Positions 20,212 to 32,729 of a stretch of DNA of 64,000 nt are shown piece after piece (position 1 is the stretch's first letter; the number at the start of each line of letters is the position of its first letter). This DNA comes from Bacteroides fragilis (GTDB taxonomy: Bacteria; Bacteroidota; Bacteroidia; Bacteroidales; Bacteroidaceae), in NCBI RefSeq assembly GCF_002849695.1, contig NZ_CP018937.1, positions 3,906,001 through 3,970,000 of the forward strand, read 5' to 3'. The notes beneath the pieces are model-generated. The model saw only the letters and a list, made by a program, of their open reading frames with translations. It made no database searches and was not told where the DNA came from. The position numbers and the translations under genes are program-made.

Positions 20212-20624
20212 TCCGGACGGAAAAGTCCGGAACAGAGGCCGGCAAAGCAGTGAAGTTCAACACAACCGGATGTGGATAAGGAGGTCGGAAACCGGTTCAT
20301 TGCTAACGGAGTGCTACCACAAATATCAATTATAGCAACAATCGGAGATTATACTGTCAAAAGGATCAAAAATCCTTCTTTCCGCTCACTCGGCTTTTCG
20401 TTTCTCCGCTCCATCCGGAGGAAATAGAGCTCCGGAAGGTGGCTTTTTGCCTCCCAAAGCCTGACTCTTCCGGAAACAAAACCTGTGTTTTACTGAAAAG
20501 CAAGCTTCTTTTTGCGGAAAAGACGGGTACATTTGCCCCGAAAGACGTTAGCATTTCCGGAAAACGCTTACTTCTTTTCCGGATTTCTTTAAATGTTTTC
20601 CCCAATTGCATATATTGTTCCGGA
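20212..20624. repeat. Cluster of TCCGGA palindromes in a 1.2-kb gene-free region
   Basis: The hexamer TCCGGA occurs at 20212, 20226, 20414, 20431, 20469, 20556, 20578 and 20619, several times in the larger palindromic context TTCCGGAA. Six of the eight lie within 211 bp. The whole stretch from the tig promoter to the RRM gene at 21224 holds no credible protein gene: the short frames present lack family features. I see no tRNA or other known RNA in it. Confidence 0.7.
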
Positions 20625-21135
20625 AAAAGAAGCTTCCGAACTCTTTTTTCACTCTGGTTGCTCTCCGCGAAACGACGCGACCGGACTATCGGAAGAACAA
20701 GTATTTGACATAAAAAAGTACATGATGCATCAAGAGGATATGTTTCTCTTTCAGTCTGTCCAGAAACCGGTCATCGGGTAAACAAAAAGATAATGGGCAA
20801 ACTGGCTGGAAGACGTTTTTTTCTGACTTAGACGAATGGTCCTCCGAAATAAACAAATATGAGAGAATACGATTGTCATTTTGACAAAATGCTATCAAAC
20901 TTCCACCACCTTCACCGTAACACCGGGAAGTCAGTATCTTCTTTACAACTTATGTTTTCCAACTTCATCCAAAGATCTCTCCAACCCGTTAAATTTCATA
21001 GGTTTCGCACACAAAAAAAGAGAAAAAGTTATTGCAATTCCGGATTTTATGTGTTTCTTTGTTGCGGAAAGATGATCGATTAGTTTCTCGATTTCGATTA
21101 CAAGGTTTTTACTCCCGTCGACAAGACGCTTTTGT

Positions 21136-21190
21136 AAACTCTCTGTTTCTTTAATCTTTTTATTATTAAATCATCTTCCGGAGAGTTTTT
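21136..21190 (+). promoter_or_regulatory. Leader hairpin with T-run before the RRM gene
   Basis: aaactctc (21136-21143) pairs with gagagttt (21181-21188), extended by a G-C and a G-U pair. It is followed directly by a T-run, about 30 nt upstream of the RNA-binding protein start codon. This resembles an intrinsic terminator inside a 5' leader, so it may be an attenuator or a site for autoregulation by the RNA-binding protein. Confidence 0.45.
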
Positions 21191-21223
21191 TATTTCATTT
21201 ATTTTATTTTTATCATTTTCACT

Positions 21224-21469
21224 ATGAACATTTATGTTGGAAACCTTAACTACCGTGTTAAGGAAGCAGATCTGCAACAAGTTATGGAAGACTACGGAAA
21301 AGTAACTTCTTGTAAAGTAATCATCGATCGCGAAACAGGCAGATCAAAAGGTTTTGGTTTCGTAGAAATGGATGACGATGCAGCTGCAACAAAAGCTATC
21401 GCAGAATTAAACGGAGCGGAATACGAAGGCCGTACTATGGTACTCAAAGAAGCCAGACCGAGAGATTGA
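21224..21469 (+). CDS. Single-RRM RNA-binding protein
   Basis: The 81-residue protein is one RNA recognition motif and almost nothing else: RNP2 is IYVGNL at residues 3-8 and RNP1 is KGFGFVEM at about 43-50, with the beta-alpha-beta-beta-alpha-beta layout complete. Small single-RRM proteins are the main candidate global RNA-binding proteins in Bacteroides, which lacks Hfq, and members have been linked to post-transcriptional control of carbohydrate use. It stands alone: a 1.2-kb non-coding region lies upstream and a strong terminator directly downstream. The long AT-rich leader with a hairpin suggests control at RNA level. Which of the Bacteroides paralogues it corresponds to I cannot say. 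Confidence 0.95.
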   Translation: MNIYVGNLNYRVKEADLQQVMEDYGKVTSCKVIIDRETGRSKGFGFVEMDDDAAATKAIAELNGAEYEGRTMVLKEARPRD

Positions 21470-21492
21470 CGATAGGAGAAAGAATTAAAAAG

Positions 21493-21530
21493 AAACCTTT
21501 TACCAGAAGAACCGGTAAAAGGTTTTTTTT
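21493..21530 (+). terminator. Intrinsic terminator of the RRM gene
   Basis: aaaccttttacc pairs with ggtaaaaggttt around a short loop and runs into eight T residues. It lies about 25 nt after the stop codon and also faces the end of lptB on the other strand. Confidence 0.9.
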
Positions 21531-21585
21531 ATGTATTCTATGTTCAAACGGCTCCCCCGATACACAGGAGAACGGAAACAGCAGA

Positions 21586-22347
21586 CTAATCTTTCAACTG
21601 GAAGTCTTTGCGGCGCAAAACGAAACTGTTACTCAGATATTTCTCACGCACAATCTTATTCTCAGCCAACTCCTCAGGGGTACCCTGAAACAGAATTTTT
21701 CCTTCGAACAGCAGATAGGCACGATCGGTAATACTCAATGTTTCCTGTACGTTATGATCGGTAATCAGGATACCGATGTTTTTATCTTTCAACTTCCATA
21801 CAATCTGCTGGATATCTTCTACGGCAATCGGGTCTACTCCGGCAAAGGGTTCATCGAGCATGATGAATTTGGGGTCGATAGCCAGACAACGCGCGATCTC
21901 CGTACGGCGGCGCTCACCACCCGACAACTGGGTACCTTTATTCTTCCGCACTTTCTGCAAACGAAACTCGGCAATCAAACTTTCGAGCTTATCTTTCTGA
22001 TAATCGAGAGGTTTATTAGTCATCTCAAGCACGGAAGCAATGTTGTCCTCCACCGTCATCTGGCGGAAAACCGAAGCCTCCTGAGCCAGATATCCGATAC
22101 CGGTCTGGGCACGTTTATAAACAGGATATTTCGTTATTTCAAGATCGTCCAGGAAAATACGGCCTTCATTCGGGGTAATCAATCCTACGGTCATGTAGAA
22201 CGAAGTGGTCTTACCGGCACCATTCGGCCCCAGCAAACCTACAATCTCACCCTGCTTCACATTGATGGAAACATGGCTCACTACCGTACGCTTACCGTAC
22301 TTTTTCACCAAGTCTTCGGTACGAAGCACCATCTTGCTTTCTTCCAT
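21586..22347 (-). CDS. lptB: LPS export ABC transporter ATP-binding protein LptB
   Basis: LptB powers extraction of LPS from the inner membrane with LptFG. I use the ATG at 22347 ([18 protein letters not shown]); an ATG five codons later is also possible. Walker A is GPNGAGKT, the signature [16 protein letters not shown], Walker [20 protein letters not shown], and the H-loop [14 protein letters not shown]: a canonical LptB set, including the [15 protein letters not shown]-loop region. It is divergent from mlaE with only 75 nt between the start codons. The last 20 residues ([16 protein letters not shown] region) are the short extension typical of LptB. Confidence 0.95.
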   Translation of the reverse strand: MEESKMVLRTEDLVKKYGKRTVVSHVSINVKQGEIVGLLGPNGAGKTTSFYMTVGLITPNEGRIFLDDLEITKYPVYKRAQTGIGYLAQEASVFRQMTVEDNIASVLEMTNKPLDYQKDKLESLIAEFRLQKVRKNKGTQLSGGERRRTEIARCLAIDPKFIMLDEPFAGVDPIAVEDIQQIVWKLKDKNIGILITDHNVQETLSITDRAYLLFEGKILFQGTPEELAENKIVREKYLSNSFVLRRKDFQLKD

Positions 22348-22366
22348 ATCCTTTGTTATTTTGCGG

Positions 22367-22404
22367 CAAATGTAGCAAAAATAAGCCGAAAAAACGTACA
22401 TTTG
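22367..22404. promoter_or_regulatory. Divergent -7 boxes between lptB and mlaE
   Basis: The minus strand has TACATTTG at 22374-22367 facing lptB, and the plus strand has TACATTTG at 22397-22404 facing mlaE. Both fit TAnnTTTG. TTTG elements at the right spacing are not clear. The 75-nt gap must hold both promoters. Confidence 0.5.
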
Positions 22405-22422
22405 CAAACAAATATACGAGTT

Positions 22423-23166
22423 ATGATTAAAGCATTAAGAACCGTCGGCAGATACATGATGCTTATGGGACGGACTTTTTCACGTCCCGAGCGCATGCGT
22501 ATGTTCTTCCGGCAATATATCAAAGAGATAGAGCAACTGGGGGTAAACTCTATCGGCATCGTGCTGTTGATTTCATTCTTCATCGGCGCGGTGATTACCA
22601 TCCAGATTAAACTAAACATCGAAAGCCCATGGATGCCCCGCTGGACGGTAGGATACGTCACTCGTGAGATTCTTTTGCTTGAGTTCTCCTCCTCCATCAT
22701 GTGTCTGATCCTGGCCGGTAAAGTGGGATCGAACATCGCTTCCGAACTGGGTACAATGCGTGTGACACAGCAGATTGATGCACTCGAAATCATGGGAGTG
22801 AATTCCGCCAACTATCTGATATTACCCAAAATCACGGCAATGGTTACCATGATTCCTATTCTGGTGACCTTCAGCATCTTTGCAGGTATCATCGGAGCAT
22901 TCGCCACCTGCTGGTTCGGCGGTATTATGACGGCCACCGACCTTGAATACGGACTCCAGTATATGTTTGTAGAATGGTTTGTGTGGTGCGGCATCATCAA
23001 GTCACTGTTTTTTGCCTTTATCATTGCCAGTGTATCCTCTTTTTTCGGCTATACCGTAGAGGGCGGCTCGATAGAAGTGGGAAAGGCATCTACCGATTCG
23101 GTGGTTTCCAGCAGCGTACTGATTTTGTTTGCCGACCTGGTATTAACTAAACTTTTAATGGGATGA
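22423..23166 (+). CDS. mlaE: MlaE-type ABC transporter permease
   Basis: MlaE is the membrane subunit of the transporter that moves phospholipids between the two membranes to keep outer-membrane asymmetry. The 247-residue protein starts at ATG 22423; a much longer open frame runs upstream, but its extra part is antisense to lptB and not protein-like. The MlaE hallmarks are visible: [20 protein letters not shown], the [20 protein letters not shown] loop, and [17 protein letters not shown]. It has about five hydrophobic helices. Its stop overlaps the mlaF start (ATGA), so the pair is translationally coupled. Confidence 0.93.
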   Translation: MIKALRTVGRYMMLMGRTFSRPERMRMFFRQYIKEIEQLGVNSIGIVLLISFFIGAVITIQIKLNIESPWMPRWTVGYVTREILLLEFSSSIMCLILAGKVGSNIASELGTMRVTQQIDALEIMGVNSANYLILPKITAMVTMIPILVTFSIFAGIIGAFATCWFGGIMTATDLEYGLQYMFVEWFVWCGIIKSLFFAFIIASVSSFFGYTVEGGSIEVGKASTDSVVSSSVLILFADLVLTKLLMG

Positions 23167-23933
23167 TCGAAGTAAAAGGACTCTATAAATCATTCGAAGG
23201 TAAAACGGTATTGCATAATATAGATGCCTCTTTCGAAAACGGAAAAACCAGCCTGATTATCGGTCAGAGCGGTTCGGGTAAGACGGTATTGATGAAGTGC
23301 ATCGTCGGATTGCTGATACCGGAAAAGGGTGAAGTACTCTATGACGGACGCAACTTTCTGGCAATGGGTAAAAAAGAAAAGAAACATTTGCGACGCGAAA
23401 TGGGAATGATTTTCCAAAGCGCGGCTTTGTTCGACTCCATGTCCGTTTTAGATAACGTAATGTTCCCGCTCAACATGTTCGGTACCGATACATTGCGCGA
23501 ACAAACCAAACGGGCCATGTTCTGCCTCGATCGGGTCAACCTGACAGAAGCTAAAGATAAATTTCCCGGCGAAATCAGTGGCGGTATGCAGAAACGTGTA
23601 GCTATCGCACGGGCCATTGCGCTGAACCCGCAGTATCTCTTCTGCGATGAACCGAACTCAGGACTCGACCCGAAAACCTCTTTGGTAATAGACGACCTGA
23701 TTCACGATATTACCCGGGAGTACAACATGACCACCATCATCAATACTCACGACATGAACTCGGTAATGGGTATTGGCGAAAAGATTATCTATATTTATCA
23801 GGGAACCAAAGAGTGGGAAGGTACGAAAGACGACATCTTCACTTCGACCAACGAACAGCTGAACAATTTCATTTTCGCTTCCGACCTGCTGCGTAAAGTA
23901 AAGGATGTAGAAATACAAAACCTCGAAGGCTGA
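23163..23933 (+). CDS. mlaF: MlaF-type ABC transporter ATP-binding protein
   Basis: This is the ATPase partner of MlaE. The 256-residue protein has Walker A GQSGSGKTVLMKCIVGLL, signature ISGGMQKRVAIARAIAL, Walker B YLFCDEPNSGLDPKTSLVID and H-loop TIINTHDMNSVMGIG, all intact. It overlaps mlaE by 4 nt and ends 25 nt before a strong terminator, so the operon visible here has only two genes; the MCE-domain substrate-binding component would have to be elsewhere in the genome. Confidence 0.95.
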   Translation: MIEVKGLYKSFEGKTVLHNIDASFENGKTSLIIGQSGSGKTVLMKCIVGLLIPEKGEVLYDGRNFLAMGKKEKKHLRREMGMIFQSAALFDSMSVLDNVMFPLNMFGTDTLREQTKRAMFCLDRVNLTEAKDKFPGEISGGMQKRVAIARAIALNPQYLFCDEPNSGLDPKTSLVIDDLIHDITREYNMTTIINTHDMNSVMGIGEKIIYIYQGTKEWEGTKDDIFTSTNEQLNNFIFASDLLRKVKDVEIQNLEG

Positions 23934-23957
23934 TCTTCTCAACAGATTGAAATAGAA

Positions 23958-23998
23958 GGGCTCATGAATCATCGCAACTCATGAGCCCACTTTTTGTT
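23958..23998 (+). terminator. Intrinsic terminator of mlaEF
   Basis: gggctcatga (23958-23967) pairs perfectly with tcatgagccc (23979-23988), followed by actttttgtt. It lies 25 nt after the mlaF stop. Confidence 0.9.
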
Positions 23999-24165
23999 AT
24001 AAAAAAACCAGTTAATAGAATCGACATATATCATCACGACATATTGACTGTCCCAAAGTTCTCAATAAAACTTAAAAAGAGAATAATTCCAATTACACAT
24101 CAAAGATAACAAAAAAAATGCAGCAAAACATCACCGAAAACCGTGACAAATTGAAATAAATAGAA

Positions 24166-24813
24166 TCATCCAATCTCTATCCATCCTTTTGCCATAGCTT
24201 TCACTACCATATCGATAGCGTTCTTTGCACAAAACTTTTGTATTAGCCTTTTGCGAAATGTTTCGACAGTATTTTCTGAAATCTTCAATTCAGCCGCAAC
24301 TTCATGCGTATTACATCCCCTCGCGACAGCTTTCAGTACATCAAGCTCGCGCTTTGTGGGTATATCTTTAGGATGAATTTGTACAGGACTGAGGCTTAAC
24401 CTCTGACGAATGGACTTAAACCGCGGACATGCATAAGAATCACCTGCAAGCACGCTCTTCACGGCATTTCCTATTTCCATAGCTTCGGATGATTTAAGGA
24501 TCACGGCATTCACTTTCTGACGAATCAAACGGTTGATAATCCAGATTTCTTCATGCATAGTACTAATAATAATACGTGCACTCTCATTAATCTCACGAAT
24601 CATATCAACCAAATCGAATCCTGATATATCGGGGAGGCTTACATCCAAAACATAGATATCGTAGTCTCTCTCCCCAATCAATTCGGCAGCTCTCGTTCCC
24701 GAAGTCACCGCATCGGCAACTTTAACCCCCGGCACTAACTCAAGCATGCGTTGCATCCCTTCAAGAATCAGTGCATGATCGTCAACCAATAGTATTTCTG
24801 CCTTCGTTTCCAT
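24166..24813 (-). CDS. NarL/LuxR-family response regulator
   Basis: The 215-residue protein has an N-terminal receiver domain (EILLVDDHALILEGMQRML) with the phosphoacceptor Asp in YVLDVSLPDISGFDLV. A C-terminal LuxR-type helix-turn-helix follows: TKRELDVLKAVARGCNTHEV and AAELKISENTVETFRKRLI. It should be a transcription factor controlled by phosphorylation. No histidine kinase lies next to it in this window, so it is an orphan; the neighbours on both sides are housekeeping genes. The upstream region is AT-rich with a possible -7 box. The family is certain, the signal and targets unknown. Confidence 0.95.
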   Translation of the reverse strand: METKAEILLVDDHALILEGMQRMLELVPGVKVADAVTSGTRAAELIGERDYDIYVLDVSLPDISGFDLVDMIREINESARIIISTMHEEIWIINRLIRQKVNAVILKSSEAMEIGNAVKSVLAGDSYACPRFKSIRQRLSLSPVQIHPKDIPTKRELDVLKAVARGCNTHEVAAELKISENTVETFRKRLIQKFCAKNAIDMVVKAMAKGWIEIG

Positions 24814-24857
24814 GTAGCCTCTGTCTGTATTTATGGTTTGTTTCTTTTTGCTCTGTA

Positions 24858-24892
24858 CAAATATAAATAAAAAGAGTTATATAAGAAACAAA
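24858..24892 (-). promoter_or_regulatory. Possible promoter of the response regulator
   Basis: The minus strand reads TTTG (24892-24889), 23 nt and TATATTTG (24865-24858). The -7 box is perfect but the spacing is longer than the usual 19-21 nt. Confidence 0.4.
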
Positions 24893-24927
24893 AAGAATCA
24901 ATTATTTCAAAAATGATGGGCAAAAAG

Positions 24928-24955
24928 AAAGCCGGAATTATGATAATCCGGCTTT
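24928..24955 (-). terminator. Intrinsic terminator downstream of der
   Basis: aaagccgg and ccggcttt form the base of a stem extended by attat/ataat. On the minus strand the stem is followed by a short T-rich tract (CTTTCTTTTTG). It closes the der transcript about 35 nt after its stop. Confidence 0.8.
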
Positions 24956-24989
24956 TACATTTATATATCAATACTATTCGACACAAAAA

Positions 24990-26303
24990 TCACTTCTGTC
25001 TGATATAAATATTGATAGGCGTTCCACTCAGATCCCACTTTTCACGCATCTTGTTCTCCAGGAATCTTCTATAAGGCTCTTTCACGTACTGTGGAAGATT
25101 AGCAAAGAAGACAAACGAGGGTACCTGCGTATTAGGCAGCTGAGTAACGTACTTAATCTTGATATATTTTCCCTTAGTCGCAGGAGGCGGATAAGCTTCG
25201 ATCAACGGAAGCATCTCTTCGTTCAGGCGAGCTGTCGGAATTTTAATCATACGGTTCTCGTAAACTTTACGTGCCTCTTCAAGCACCTTGAGAATTCTCT
25301 GTTTTGTCAATGCCGATGCAAACACAATAGGGAAATCAACAAAAGGAGCAAAACGTGAACGAATGGCTTCTTCAAAAGTCTTCATTACTTTATCAGTCTT
25401 GTTTTCTACAAGATCCCACTTATTCACGACTACCACTAACCCTTTTGAGTTTTTCTGAATCAACGAGAATATATTCAAATCCTGGCTTTCTATACCACGG
25501 GTCGCATCCACCATCAGGATACATACATCGGCCCCCTCTATGGCACGAATAGAACGGACAACCGAATAATATTCGAGATCCTCGTTTACCTTATTCTTTT
25601 TACGAATGCCGGCTGTATCTACCAGATAGAAATCGAAGCCAAACTTATTGTAACGAGTGTAAATAGAATCGCGGGTTGTTCCGGCTATTTCTGTAACAAT
25701 ATTACGTTCTTCCCCGATAAAAGCATTCACAATAGACGATTTACCGGCATTAGGACGTCCCACCACAGCGAAACGAGGGATGTCTTCATCCAGAATCTCA
25801 TCGGATTCTTTCTTGAATTTACTAACAATCAAGTCCATCAGATCTCCTGTACCACTACCACTAATCGCAGAGATACAATAAGGATCGCCCAATCCCAACC
25901 GATAAAACTCAGGAGCATTGTATCGCAGCTCATGATTATCCGTCTTGTTGGCCACCATGATGACCGGACTTTTGGCACGGCGTAATATGGCAGCTACCTG
26001 CATATCCAAATCTGTCACTCCATTTGTCACATCCACCACAAACAGAATCACATCCGCTTCATCCACTGCCATCAATACCTGCTTGCGGATTTCCTCTTCG
26101 AATATATCGTCAGAGTTTACTACCCATCCACCGGTATCAACAACAGAAAACTCTCGCCCTAACCATTCGGATTTACCATACTGCCTATCACGGGTAGTAC
26201 CCGCTTCATCGTTCACAATTGCCTGACGGGTCTTCGTCAAACGATTAAATAAGGTAGACTTGCCCACATTGGGTCGTCCTACGATTGCAACTAAATTTCC
26301 CAT
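24990..26303 (-). CDS. der: Ribosome-assembly GTPase Der (EngA)
   Basis: Der is an essential GTPase with two G domains that acts in 50S assembly. The 437-residue protein shows both P-loops ([14 protein letters not shown] near residue 9 and [14 protein letters not shown] near residue 182), both DTAG/DTGG motifs ([18 protein letters not shown]), both NKxD motifs ([16 protein letters not shown]) and the C-terminal KH-like domain. It lies 51 nt downstream of the era gene, another ribosome-assembly GTPase. Confidence 0.98.
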   Translation of the reverse strand: MGNLVAIVGRPNVGKSTLFNRLTKTRQAIVNDEAGTTRDRQYGKSEWLGREFSVVDTGGWVVNSDDIFEEEIRKQVLMAVDEADVILFVVDVTNGVTDLDMQVAAILRRAKSPVIMVANKTDNHELRYNAPEFYRLGLGDPYCISAISGSGTGDLMDLIVSKFKKESDEILDEDIPRFAVVGRPNAGKSSIVNAFIGEERNIVTEIAGTTRDSIYTRYNKFGFDFYLVDTAGIRKKNKVNEDLEYYSVVRSIRAIEGADVCILMVDATRGIESQDLNIFSLIQKNSKGLVVVVNKWDLVENKTDKVMKTFEEAIRSRFAPFVDFPIVFASALTKQRILKVLEEARKVYENRMIKIPTARLNEEMLPLIEAYPPPATKGKYIKIKYVTQLPNTQVPSFVFFANLPQYVKEPYRRFLENKMREKWDLSGTPINIYIRQK

Positions 26304-26354
26304 AGTTTACACACTTTATTTTTGCGACTATCACAGTCGTATGAATTTTCTTTT

Positions 26355-27236
26355 TTAATCTAACTGATAACCAAAATTCCGCAATTCCTTGTCAGAGCTG
26401 CGCCAATCTTTGTCTACTTTCACATAGGTTTCCAGAAAAACAGTTTTTCCGAAAAAACGTTCCAGATCCCGCCGTGCCTCAGTGGCAACTTTCTTCAGGG
26501 CTTTACCCTGTTTTCCTATAATAATGCCTTTCTGAGAATCACGCTCTACATAAATCACGGCATGAATATGTATCTTCTTCGCATCTTCTTTGAATTGCTC
26601 CACCACCACCTCTACCGAGTACGGAATCTCTTTATCATAGTACAACAGGATCTTCTCACGGATAATCTCGTTGACAAAGAAACGGGCCGGCTTATCAGTC
26701 CACTGGTCCTTATCAAAATAAGGAGGTGAGTCAGGCAAAAGTTCTTTGATCCGCTTCATCACATAGTCCACATTGAACTTTGTAGCTGCCGAAATCGGAA
26801 TAATCTCAGCTTGTGGAAGCAACTCTTTCCAGTCTTCCACCAGCTTCACCAACTTTTCCTGGTCAGTCAAGTCAATCTTGTTAATCAACAACAAAACCGG
26901 AGCAGTCTGCTGACGCACTTTCTGAATAAATTCATTATTCTTATCAGGAGTTTCAATCACGTCTGTCACATAAAGCAAGACATCTGCATCCGCTAATGCT
27001 GAAGTCGAAAAGTTCAGCATAGATTCCTGCAACTTATAATTAGGTTTCAGCACCCCCGGAGTATCCGAAAAAACAATCTGCATATCATCCGTATTATAGA
27101 TACCCATAATCCGGTGACGAGTAGTCTGCGCCTTAAACGTAGCAATTGAAATACGTTCGCCTACCAACACATTCATCAGTGTCGACTTACCCACATTGGG
27201 ATTTCCTACTATATTCACAAAACCAGCTTTATGCAT
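26355..27236 (-). CDS. era: GTPase Era
   Basis: Era binds the 3' end of 16S rRNA and assists 30S maturation. The 293-residue protein has P-loop [15 protein letters not shown]2/G3 (KAQTTRHRIMG, FSDTPGVL), NKID (LLINKIDLTD) and the C-terminal KH domain with GIIIGKQGKALKKVATEARR. Length and motifs are typical. A terminator separates it from fabH upstream, so era-der may be a separate transcription unit. Confidence 0.98.
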   Translation of the reverse strand: MHKAGFVNIVGNPNVGKSTLMNVLVGERISIATFKAQTTRHRIMGIYNTDDMQIVFSDTPGVLKPNYKLQESMLNFSTSALADADVLLYVTDVIETPDKNNEFIQKVRQQTAPVLLLINKIDLTDQEKLVKLVEDWKELLPQAEIIPISAATKFNVDYVMKRIKELLPDSPPYFDKDQWTDKPARFFVNEIIREKILLYYDKEIPYSVEVVVEQFKEDAKKIHIHAVIYVERDSQKGIIIGKQGKALKKVATEARRDLERFFGKTVFLETYVKVDKDWRSSDKELRNFGYQLD

Positions 27237-27263
27237 CGCCTTCCATTTATTGATTTAGACAAA

Positions 27264-27295
27264 AAAACGCATCGAATCGAAATAAGATGCGTTTT
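27264..27295 (-). terminator. Intrinsic terminator downstream of fabH
   Basis: aaaacgcatc (27264-27273) pairs with gatgcgtttt (27286-27295). On the minus strand it runs into TTTTTTTG. It separates fabH from era. Confidence 0.85.
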
Positions 27296-27323
27296 ATGTG
27301 ATTTATATTAGCAACTTTCGTTA

Positions 27324-28328
27324 CTATTCTTTTTTCCCGTCGTAACCCCATTTCACATACACGGCACCCCAAGTAAATCCGGCACCAAACGCAGTGAAAA
27401 TAATGTTATCGCCTTTCTTAAGTTTCTCTTCAAAATCCCAGATACACAATGGCAGCGTACCCGCACTCGTATTACCGTAATGCTGAATATCCACCAGAAC
27501 TTTCTCCATCGGAACTTCCATGCGATGAGCTACCGCTTCGATGATGCGCATATTGGCTTGATGGGGAACAATCCAGTCAATGTTATCTTTTGTCAGCCCG
27601 TTCTTTTCTGCTATAGCTGCACTGACATCAGACATATTAGAGACAGCGTACTTGAACACAGTTCTACCTTCCTGATGAATATAATGCATTTTATTGTCAA
27701 CCGTGAAATAAGAAGGAGGACAAACCGAACCACCCGCTTTCATGTGGAGGAAAGGCAATCCCTTACCATCAGTTCTCAATATAGCATCCATAATTCCCAA
27801 GTCTTCCGTGGTCGGTTCAAGCATAAAAGCTGCCGCTCCATCACCGAAGATAGGGCATGTTGCACGTTCTGTGTAATCTACCATTGATGACATTTTATCG
27901 GCACCAACAATGATTACTTTTTTATATCGTCCCGAACGAATAAAATTGGCAGCTGTTTCCATCAGATACAAGAATCCGCTACAAGCAGCCTGTAGATCGA
28001 AAGCAAAAGCATTTTTTAGTCCGAGTTTATCACAAAGAATAGAAGCTGTTGAGGGGAAATGATAGTCAGGAGTAGTAGTTGCAACGATAACTAAATCAAT
28101 GTCATCAGGATTTGAACCCGTTTTTTTCATCAACTGTTTAGCTGCCTTACGGGCCATATACGAAGTACCTAATCCCTCTTCGTTCAGTATTCGTCTTTCT
28201 TTTACTCCGATACGAGTCATAATCCACTCGTCATTGGTATCCACCATCTTAGATATCTCGTCGTTTGTCAAGACATAATCAGGTACATATCCTCCGACTC
28301 CTGTGATTACTGCATTTATTTTTTCCAT
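27324..28328 (-). CDS. fabH: 3-oxoacyl-[ACP] synthase III
   Basis: FabH starts fatty-acid synthesis by condensing an acyl-CoA primer with malonyl-ACP. I use the ATG at 28328; a TTG immediately before it is not needed. The 334-residue protein has the catalytic triad: Cys in [14 protein letters not shown], His in [14 protein letters not shown] and Asn in [14 protein letters not shown]. The C-terminal [13 protein letters not shown] is typical. It follows rpmF by about 100 nt in the conserved DUF177-rpmF-fabH order. Confidence 0.97.
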   Translation of the reverse strand: MEKINAVITGVGGYVPDYVLTNDEISKMVDTNDEWIMTRIGVKERRILNEEGLGTSYMARKAAKQLMKKTGSNPDDIDLVIVATTTPDYHFPSTASILCDKLGLKNAFAFDLQAACSGFLYLMETAANFIRSGRYKKVIIVGADKMSSMVDYTERATCPIFGDGAAAFMLEPTTEDLGIMDAILRTDGKGLPFLHMKAGGSVCPPSYFTVDNKMHYIHQEGRTVFKYAVSNMSDVSAAIAEKNGLTKDNIDWIVPHQANMRIIEAVAHRMEVPMEKVLVDIQHYGNTSAGTLPLCIWDFEEKLKKGDNIIFTAFGAGFTWGAVYVKWGYDGKKE

Positions 28329-28426
28329 CAATTCTGTTTTAATTTAGCAATACATCTAATACTTAAAGCAGCCGGAGAGCAATGCTCTCTGGCTGTTTGA
28401 TAAGTATAAGCTTATTCAGACTGCAA

Positions 28427-28612
28427 TTATACAGCAGCTTCTTTTTCAATTGCCAGCTTACCTCTGTAGTATCCGCAAGCGCCGCATACTGTGTGGTAAA
28501 CATGCCATTCACCGCAGTTCGGGCAAATAGCCAATGTAGGAGCTACTGCTTTATCATGAGTTCTTCTCTTTGCAGTTCTTGTTTTTGATTGTCTTCTCTT
28601 AGGATGTGCCAT
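28427..28612 (-). CDS. rpmF: 50S ribosomal protein L32
   Basis: The 61-residue basic protein opens MAHPKRRQSKTRTAKRRTHD, the L32 signature, and has a zinc ribbon formed by CPNCGEWH and CGACG. It is 13 nt downstream of the DUF177 gene, the arrangement found in most bacteria. Confidence 0.98.
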   Translation of the reverse strand: MAHPKRRQSKTRTAKRRTHDKAVAPTLAICPNCGEWHVYHTVCGACGYYRGKLAIEKEAAV

Positions 28613-28625
28613 TTTCTTTTAAACT

Positions 28626-29201
28626 TTAATTATTATCTAATATTTTTTTTAATTCATTCCAGCGCGGATCAATCTGTTCCTCCGCTTCATCTTCCACAAC
28701 GATATCCTCACCAGCGCCAAAAGATTCTTCTGCATCGTCATCACTACTTGTTCTAAGATGCTTGTTCAGCTTACTGGTCACAGCTTTATTGCATTTACCA
28801 GGAGCATGCACATGCTTCATCGGGATAGCCAAAGCTATAAACTCGTACATAAACCAAGCTACATTGATCTCCCCTTCTTCCTCAGGGATCACAATCAGAT
28901 TATCTCCCTCTTCAGCATATTCACGGCCAAATTTCACCATCAACTTATCTGAGGAAGTAACCGGCTGCTCCATCTCATCCAAACAACGGTCACATGGTAC
29001 CCATACGATACCTTCTGTCTGGAAGCTCAATTCAAAAGCACGAGAGGTCTTTTTAACCGTCAACTCTACGTTGACTTTACCTTTCTGAACTTCAGGGCCA
29101 TCAATATGAGCGAAAAAAAGATTGTCAAGTAGAAACTCATACTTACATGAGTCTGCTTGCATTCCTTTCAAATCAATTTTGTATTTATCAAACTTTCCCA
29201 A
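28626..29201 (-). CDS. DUF177 (YceD-like) protein
   Basis: The 191-residue protein belongs to the YceD/DUF177 family, found beside rpmF and implicated in 23S rRNA or large-subunit biogenesis. The family motif VPCDRCLDEM with paired cysteines is present, as is an acidic C-terminus. The likely start is TTG at 29201 (product MGKFDKYKIDLKGMQADS), since the first ATG lies 13 codons in, past conserved-looking residues. The -7 promoter box is only about 22 nt upstream, leaving a very short leader. The exact molecular role is unsettled. Confidence 0.9.
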   Translation of the reverse strand: MGKFDKYKIDLKGMQADSCKYEFLLDNLFFAHIDGPEVQKGKVNVELTVKKTSRAFELSFQTEGIVWVPCDRCLDEMEQPVTSSDKLMVKFGREYAEEGDNLIVIPEEEGEINVAWFMYEFIALAIPMKHVHAPGKCNKAVTSKLNKHLRTSSDDDAEESFGAGEDIVVEDEAEEQIDPRWNELKKILDNN

Positions 29202-29223
29202 AGCTTCTTTTTTTTAATCGTTG

Positions 29224-29231
29224 CAAAGGTA
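29224..29231 (-). promoter_or_regulatory. Promoter -7 box of the DUF177-rpmF-fabH unit
   Basis: The minus strand reads TACCTTTG, a perfect TAnnTTTG box, immediately after a terminator T-run. A TTTG lies upstream, but closer than the usual distance. Confidence 0.65.
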
Positions 29232-29232
29232 C

Positions 29233-29306
29233 AAAAAAAGCCCAAACGTTATGTACTACTTAACTAATTTTCATCTGAATCTTAAGTAGGTAGACATAAT
29301 TCGGGC
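29233..29306 (-). terminator. Second terminator downstream of the rRNA operon
   Basis: An imperfect long stem pairs gcccaaacgttatgtactac (from 29240) with the complement of gtaggtagacataattcgggc (to 29306), and on the minus strand it is followed by TTTTTTTG. It insulates the DUF177 promoter from rRNA transcription. Confidence 0.65.
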
Positions 29307-29445
29307 GACAAAGATACGAATAATAATCCTCATAACATACAAATTATCAGTAAATATTCGTATTTTAAGTAGTATTTTATTTATAAACGAGTGCATCAGT
29401 TCGGTTGTTATCCTCCCTCCTTCTTTTCCTACGTCTATAAACAAG

Positions 29446-29479
29446 TCATCCCCTCGTGTCTTCTGACCCGAGGGGATGA
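29446..29479 (-). terminator. Terminator of the rRNA operon
   Basis: tcatcccctcg (29446-29456) and cgaggggatga (29469-29479) form an 11-bp GC-rich stem about 15 nt beyond the end of 5S rRNA. Confidence 0.85.
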
Positions 29480-29494
29480 ACTCTCTAAAAAAAA

Positions 29495-29604
<110 letters not shown>

Positions 29605-29694
29605 AAGGCAGACATAATGTACAAAAGTAAACTTAGCCGTCTATCACCCCGATAGTAAAGCTAAACGGATATATAAACCATAAAGGACAATAAA

Positions 29695-32590
<2,896 letters not shown>

Positions 32591-32729
32591 GTCATCTCCT
32601 TTTGTTAGAAAGGATCTGAACCCAATGGTTCGATATATACTTTTAGCTCTTACTAAATTTACTTTTTTTTGTACATCATGTCAAAGATCGTATGATAACA
32701 TTCGGCAACTTGTGTTGCCGGCGTATCAA

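Noticed and set aside
20366..20708. Short open frames on both strands in the TCCGGA cluster
   Set aside because: Translations have no recognisable features, overlap each other in opposite strands and follow the repeated motif rather than codon-like structure.
21466..23166. A 566-codon open frame covering lptB antisense and mlaE
   Set aside because: Only the part from ATG 22423 is MlaE-like. The upstream 319 codons are antisense to lptB and have no family features.
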